Shown here: in pieces, positions 5,146 through 8,408 of the stretch
How the letters are laid out: the number at the start of each line of letters is the position of its first letter
How positions within the stretch are numbered: the stretch's first letter is position 1
Assembly: GCA_019894815.1 (NCBI GenBank)
Contig: JAGXNU010000086.1
Location: 1 to 8,408, forward strand
Reading direction: 5' to 3'
DNA from: Promethearchaeota archaeon
GTDB taxonomy: Archaea; Asgardarchaeota; Lokiarchaeia; Sigyniarchaeales; SOKP01
DNA: 8,408 bases
Position numbers and translations under genes: made by a program
Notes under the pieces: model-generated
Database searches by the model: none
What the model was told of the DNA's origin: nothing
Seen by the model: only the letters and a program-made list of their open reading frames with translations

Positions 5146-5886
5146 ATGGAAAAGCAAATTGTAGAAAAATTGAATAAATTTCAAGATTATATTCACTATC
5201 AATTTAACGATCAAAAGCTTTTAAAACAAGCACTAACAACACCAAAACTTGGTAAGGAAACAAATTCAGACCATTATGAAATTCTTGAGACAATTGGAGA
5301 CGTTGTTCTCAAATTAATTTTTAGTTTAAAGATGTATTATCAGGGAATAAATGATCCTGCTACATTAACAAGAAACAAGTTGTGCTTAGAGAGTAATCAA
5401 AATTTGATAAAAGTCGCCTCAAATATGGGGTTAGATGAATTTATCATCTGCGCTAACAGACAAGAAGTTGTTGGAACATCCATAATGGCTGATGTTTTTG
5501 AAAGCATATGTGGGGCCTTATATTTAGATTCTAACACAAATCTGGATATTGTAAATGAAAAAATTATTGATAGATTTATGAAGAATTGGGATGAGTTAGT
5601 TGGTCATTCCTTTCAATTCGCAAAAAACAATTTTCTCGAGTTTATCCAAGAGAAGCTAAGATTTACTCCCAATCTTGAGTTTTTGTATGAAAAACTTGAA
5701 CAAGGATATTCGATTAGATGGAAAATAAAAGGTATTAGAATTTTAAACCCAGAAGGAAAAGAAACTTACTCAATTCCCCAATCTATTACTTCAGATTTCC
5801 ATGAAACAAGGAAAGAAGCTGAAAAAGACTTCTGTTTAAAAGCGTTAAAGTATATTCAACAACAAGAACTTGATTTTAAAGAATAA
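5146..5886 (+). CDS. rnc: Ribonuclease III (class I: catalytic domain plus dsRNA-binding domain)
   Basis: A 246-residue protein with the size and domain order of bacterial-type RNase III, which cuts double-stranded RNA as a homodimer with Mg2+ and typically processes rRNA precursors. The catalytic domain covers about residues 10-150. The signature helix reads YEILETIGDVVL at 44-55, with E45, E48 and D52 in the positions of the family's NERLEFLGD motif. The second acidic pair is in MADVFESICGALYLD, with D116 and E119. All four expected metal/catalytic acids are therefore present. The C-terminal domain (about 161-240) fits a divergent dsRBD: LEFIQEKLRFTPNLEF at the start and TRKEAEKDFCLKALKYI as the final helix with the K-x-A-E contact motif, but the usual GP-H-x-x-x-F loop is not evident. 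The gene is divergent from the 141-residue hypothetical gene. RNase III is uncommon in archaea, so ancient transfer or an Asgard-specific trait are both possible. Confidence 0.9.
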   Translation: MEKQIVEKLNKFQDYIHYQFNDQKLLKQALTTPKLGKETNSDHYEILETIGDVVLKLIFSLKMYYQGINDPATLTRNKLCLESNQNLIKVASNMGLDEFIICANRQEVVGTSIMADVFESICGALYLDSNTNLDIVNEKIIDRFMKNWDELVGHSFQFAKNNFLEFIQEKLRFTPNLEFLYEKLEQGYSIRWKIKGIRILNPEGKETYSIPQSITSDFHETRKEAEKDFCLKALKYIQQQELDFKE

Positions 5887-5894
5887 ATCACAAG

Positions 5895-5920
5895 TTCTAA
5901 TAAATTAGAATCTTAAGATT
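5895..5920. terminator. Two overlapping palindromes after RNase III, possible 3'-end structure
   Basis: Just 9 bp past the RNase III stop codon, TTCTAAT and ATTAGAA (5895-5910) form a perfect 7-bp dyad around AA. It overlaps a 12-bp perfect palindrome AATCTTAAGATT (5909-5920), and a moderately T-rich stretch follows. A 3'-end hairpin or protein-binding dyad is possible. The arms are short and AT-rich, so the hairpin would be weak. Confidence 0.3.
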
Positions 5921-5982
5921 TAAAATTTTCCTAACTTTGGTTATCCTAATATAAATATATTAAGTTAAATGCATTATACAAC

Positions 5983-5990
5983 TTTATAAT
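5983..5990 (+). promoter_or_regulatory. TATA box for the ABC transporter operon
   Basis: TTTATAAT ends 25 nt before the ATG at 6016, the spacing expected for a leaderless archaeal transcript starting at or next to the start codon. A second AT-rich TATA-like stretch (ATATAAATATAT, 5949-5960) lies upstream. No Shine-Dalgarno sequence is seen before 6016, which agrees with leaderless initiation. Confidence 0.5.
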
Positions 5991-6015
5991 TTCTTAAAAA
6001 TATTCAAAAAAATTA

Positions 6016-7203
6016 ATGGAAATTTTAATGCCAGACACCCAAATTATTAAAACACCCGAAATGGAACGTTATGAGGAAGAAACGGGTAATCTTGCTATTT
6101 GGAAAGGGAAAGTTAGCAACAATTTTAAAAATTGGCAAGAAAAGAAAAAAAAGGAAGAAATTAAGAAGAAGAAATCTGAGATATTATCACTTTCACGAGA
6201 GGAAAGAGATCGTGTAAAGTTAGAAGATAGACATCAAAAAGACGTCGACAAAGATTATAAACATTTAATTGTGGTAGAGAATTTACACAAGACATACTTA
6301 TTAGGAACAACAGCGGTTGCCGCACTACGTGGTGTTGATTTAACCATTGATAAAGGAGATTTCATCGATATTATGGGGCCTAGTGGTAGTGGTAAAACAA
6401 CACTTCTGAACCTAATAGGAGGACTTGATACTCCCACGCGGGGCAAGATTTTTCTTGAAGGAAAAAATATCGCAACTTTAAAAGATAATGATTTAGCAGA
6501 TATTAGACGAGAAAATATAGGATTCGTTTTTCAATTTTATAATCTTTTACCACAAATGACTGCTTTAGAGAATGTTTTAGTGCCTTTACATTTCTCGGGA
6601 AAATTAAGTAGAAGAGGCAAGAGAAAACGGGGTTTAGATTTGTTAAGGTTGGTGGAATTAGAGGATAGATCACATCATACCCCTTCAGAGTTGAGCGGGG
6701 GAGAACAACAAAGAGTGGCTATAGCACGAGCGTTTGCAAACGATCCCTCTTTATGTGTATTGGATGAACCAACAGGAGATCTTGACTCAAAGACAGGTGT
6801 AATGATATTAAATTTATTAAGAGATTTAAATCGTAGAGGAGCAACATTTATAGCAGTAAGTCATGATGCTACTGTTTCTGAATTTGCAAATCGCGTATTT
6901 CACATGAGAGATGGAAAATTAACCACTGAGGGTAAAATTGGAGGGTTAAAAGAAACTCAACAAATGGAACTTAATAGGAAATTAGAAGCAGAAATGAATA
7001 AAGAAAAATGTAAAAGCATGATATTTAGATATCTTTTTTCAAATCAAGGAAAAACTTCAATTAATGTAGGTGATATTAAAAATAGTATTCCTAATCCTAT
7101 TCTCTTAAATTTACCCGAACATTTTAACGATATTTTACATGAACTAATTAAAGAAAATAACCTAAATGGCAACCTCGATGGAAACGTACTAAACCTTTAT
7201 TAG
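6016..7203 (+). CDS. ABC transporter ATP-binding protein, MacB/LolD type, with N- and C-terminal extensions
   Basis: A 395-residue ATPase whose core (about 84-300) belongs to the MacB/LolD/FtsE-like group. Walker A is GPSGSGKT at 121-128 (K127), the Q-loop glutamine is Q173 in FVFQFYNLLP, the signature is LSGGEQQR at 226-233, Walker B is VLDEPTGDLD at 248-257 (D250, E251), and the switch histidine is H283 in AVSHD. All residues for ATP hydrolysis are present. Family ATPases of about 220-240 residues lack the two extensions seen here. Residues 1-83 are highly charged, with a Lys/Glu-rich segment at 41-82 likely to be helical or coiled coil. Residues about 300-395 begin with a charged helix and end in a compact segment (LFSNQGKTSINVGDIKNSI ... 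NNLNGNLDGNVLNLY) that looks like a winged helix. It energises the permease encoded 11 bp downstream, by ATP-driven conformational change rather than channel transport. ATGs at 6016 and 6028 are both possible starts; the TATA box spacing favours 6016. Confidence 0.93.
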   Translation: MEILMPDTQIIKTPEMERYEEETGNLAIWKGKVSNNFKNWQEKKKKEEIKKKKSEILSLSREERDRVKLEDRHQKDVDKDYKHLIVVENLHKTYLLGTTAVAALRGVDLTIDKGDFIDIMGPSGSGKTTLLNLIGGLDTPTRGKIFLEGKNIATLKDNDLADIRRENIGFVFQFYNLLPQMTALENVLVPLHFSGKLSRRGKRKRGLDLLRLVELEDRSHHTPSELSGGEQQRVAIARAFANDPSLCVLDEPTGDLDSKTGVMILNLLRDLNRRGATFIAVSHDATVSEFANRVFHMRDGKLTTEGKIGGLKETQQMELNRKLEAEMNKEKCKSMIFRYLFSNQGKTSINVGDIKNSIPNPILLNLPEHFNDILHELIKENNLNGNLDGNVLNLY

Positions 7204-7214
7204 GATAACTTTCT

Positions 7215-8408
7215 ATGCTGAATTTTAAAATAATTTTCAAATATGCTTTTAAGGACCTTGGACGCCAAAAAATAAGATCTGTAATTGGGATAATGGGGGT
7301 ACTTGTCTCAATTGGGCTCTTAGCAATAGTTCTATTTTTATCGGATTCTATTTCAGTAACCTTTGCTCAATACTTAAGTATTGATGCAGGTAATCAAGAT
7401 ATGCTAATCTCAGTTCGACATTATAATGGAGAACCAAGTAACCGTTCTAATTATTTTGAATTTAATCCATTGGTTAATAATATTGAGGGAAATTTTCCTC
7501 AAATTGATGGATTTATTCCTAGAATGGAATTATATGGCGATGTTTACGTTTCCCAAGGATTTGAAACTCAGGATTTAACAAGTGAAAGGGTAAATGCGTT
7601 GATTTCAGGAATTGATATTAATTTAGAAAATTCATTAGGTTTTGGTGCATTTGTTGAACCAGGAAGTAATAATCTTCTAGAAATAAATGAGTTATCAGTT
7701 AATGAATGTGCCGTTTTATACAAGTTTAGTGAAGACATTAAATATGTAGAAAATGACACAATTGAAATAGCCATGAGAATAACACATGGAGATGTGACTC
7801 ATTATAAAACACATAATTTCACAATTGCTAAAATATTCGATTTCCAGCAGAAATGGCCCATTCGATATGCAGATAGACCATTAGTAGTTGTGGATATTGA
7901 CACTCTTTATGATTTATTTGGTCAAGCAACTTTTGGGGGAAAATGTAATAATTTAATTCTAACCATTAAAAATGCGGGAGAGTATTATGATGTAAGAGAT
8001 ATAGAGGGAACTGAAAACAGGGTAAAAGATCTCGCTGGGGAAATTCAGATGGAAGTAGGACTTAATGAATATTTCCTAGATTTGCCAAAATTAGAAGTAT
8101 TAGGATTTTCAGAATGGTTAAGCGTTGGTATAACTATTATATTCGTTTTTGTGTCCATGATCGCGATGCTTATATCTGGAGTGCTCATTAATGGAATTTT
8201 GAAAACTTCTGTAGAGGAAAGAATACGAGAATTTGGAATTTTCCGAACGCTTGGTGCTACAAAAAACCATAACTTAATGATAGTTTTAGTTCAAGGATTC
8301 CTATTGTGTAATTTTGGGACAATTTTTGGGATTATAAGTGCCCAATTAATCACGGAATTTATTTTATTACCCTTTGCAGAAGTAGCCGTTGCAGGATCCA
8401 TTCCAGGT
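7215..8408 (+). CDS. MacB/FtsX-type ABC transporter permease, N-terminal 398 residues (runs off window)
   Basis: The frame is open from the ATG at 7215 to the last base, giving 398 residues with no stop. A short basic N-terminus leads to membrane segment 1 (about 22-43, SVIGIMGVLVSIGLLAIVLFLS). A large extracytoplasmic domain follows (about 44-300), of the MacB periplasmic-core kind. Membrane segment 2 is about 304-327, and then comes the FtsX-domain coupling motif EERIREFGIFRTLGAT (334-349), the cytoplasmic element that contacts the ATPase. Membrane segment 3 is about 354-382. The fourth segment and C-terminus lie beyond the window. Family members use ATP hydrolysis in the cytoplasm to move the outer domain, for extraction or export of lipoproteins, peptides or drugs, or for signalling. 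The gene is 11 bp behind the ATPase stop, so one operon is clear. The transported substrate is unknown. Confidence 0.93.
   Translation, partial: MLNFKIIFKYAFKDLGRQKIRSVIGIMGVLVSIGLLAIVLFLSDSISVTFAQYLSIDAGNQDMLISVRHYNGEPSNRSNYFEFNPLVNNIEGNFPQIDGFIPRMELYGDVYVSQGFETQDLTSERVNALISGIDINLENSLGFGAFVEPGSNNLLEINELSVNECAVLYKFSEDIKYVENDTIEIAMRITHGDVTHYKTHNFTIAKIFDFQQKWPIRYADRPLVVVDIDTLYDLFGQATFGGKCNNLILTIKNAGEYYDVRDIEGTENRVKDLAGEIQMEVGLNEYFLDLPKLEVLGFSEWLSVGITIIFVFVSMIAMLISGVLINGILKTSVEERIREFGIFRTLGATKNHNLMIVLVQGFLLCNFGTIFGIISAQLITEFILLPFAEVAVAGSIPG

Noticed and set aside
7568..7774. 68-codon minus-strand frame inside the permease gene
   Set aside because: It is fully contained in the extracytoplasmic domain coding region of a well supported permease and has no promoter or recognisable motif.
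1..8408. A defence island or novel multi-gene system built around RNase III
   Set aside because: Neighbours are an SCP2-like protein, an unknown helical protein and an ABC transporter. No nuclease, helicase, Argonaute, toxin-antitoxin or mobile-element gene was seen to support a defence role.

Overview
This is an AT-rich window (roughly 30% GC by eye), most likely from an archaeon. The evidence for archaea is TATA-box-like promoters with very short leaders, the alpha subunit of an ADP-forming acyl-CoA synthetase, and a small zinc ribbon of the TFS/RPB9 type. TPR proteins, SCP2-like lipid-binding proteins, a RNase III and an ABC ATPase with an apparent winged-helix tail together suggest an Asgard archaeon, Lokiarchaeia-like. 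That placement is an inference from gene content and was not tested by phylogeny.

Layout, left to right. Positions 1-456 (+) hold the C-terminal part of a TPR protein whose start lies outside the window. It converges on a minus-strand block (3526 to 484) made of two tandem glycerophosphodiester phosphodiesterase paralogues, joined by a 4-bp ATGA overlap, and then an acyl-CoA synthetase alpha subunit 62 bp further on. The block starts from an intergenic region of about 275 bp that carries an exact 18-bp tandem repeat. Divergent from it (+) is a single-zinc-ribbon protein (3802-4053). An SCP2-like lipid-binding protein follows (4249-4650), with a clear inverted repeat upstream of its promoter. 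It converges, with only 8 bp between, on an unrecognised 141-residue minus-strand gene (4659-5084). That gene is divergent from a RNase III gene (5146-5886), and the two share a 61-bp intergenic region with one palindromic TATA box. The window ends with a two-gene ABC export or lipoprotein-type operon (+): an ATPase with unusual N- and C-terminal extensions (6016-7203) and a MacB/FtsX-type permease (7215 to beyond 8408).

How the genes may work together. Only two groups look functionally linked by arrangement: the overlapping GDPD pair (glycerophosphodiester breakdown, possibly co-transcribed with the acyl-CoA synthetase subunit) and the ABC ATPase/permease pair. The rest looks like ordinary single-gene units with short spacers. 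No mobile element, CRISPR array, tRNA or rRNA was seen. I found no convincing multi-gene undescribed system. The most interesting points are the RNase III and its shared promoter, the ABC ATPase extensions, the lone zinc ribbon, the HKG variant in one GDPD, and the repeat elements in the promoters.
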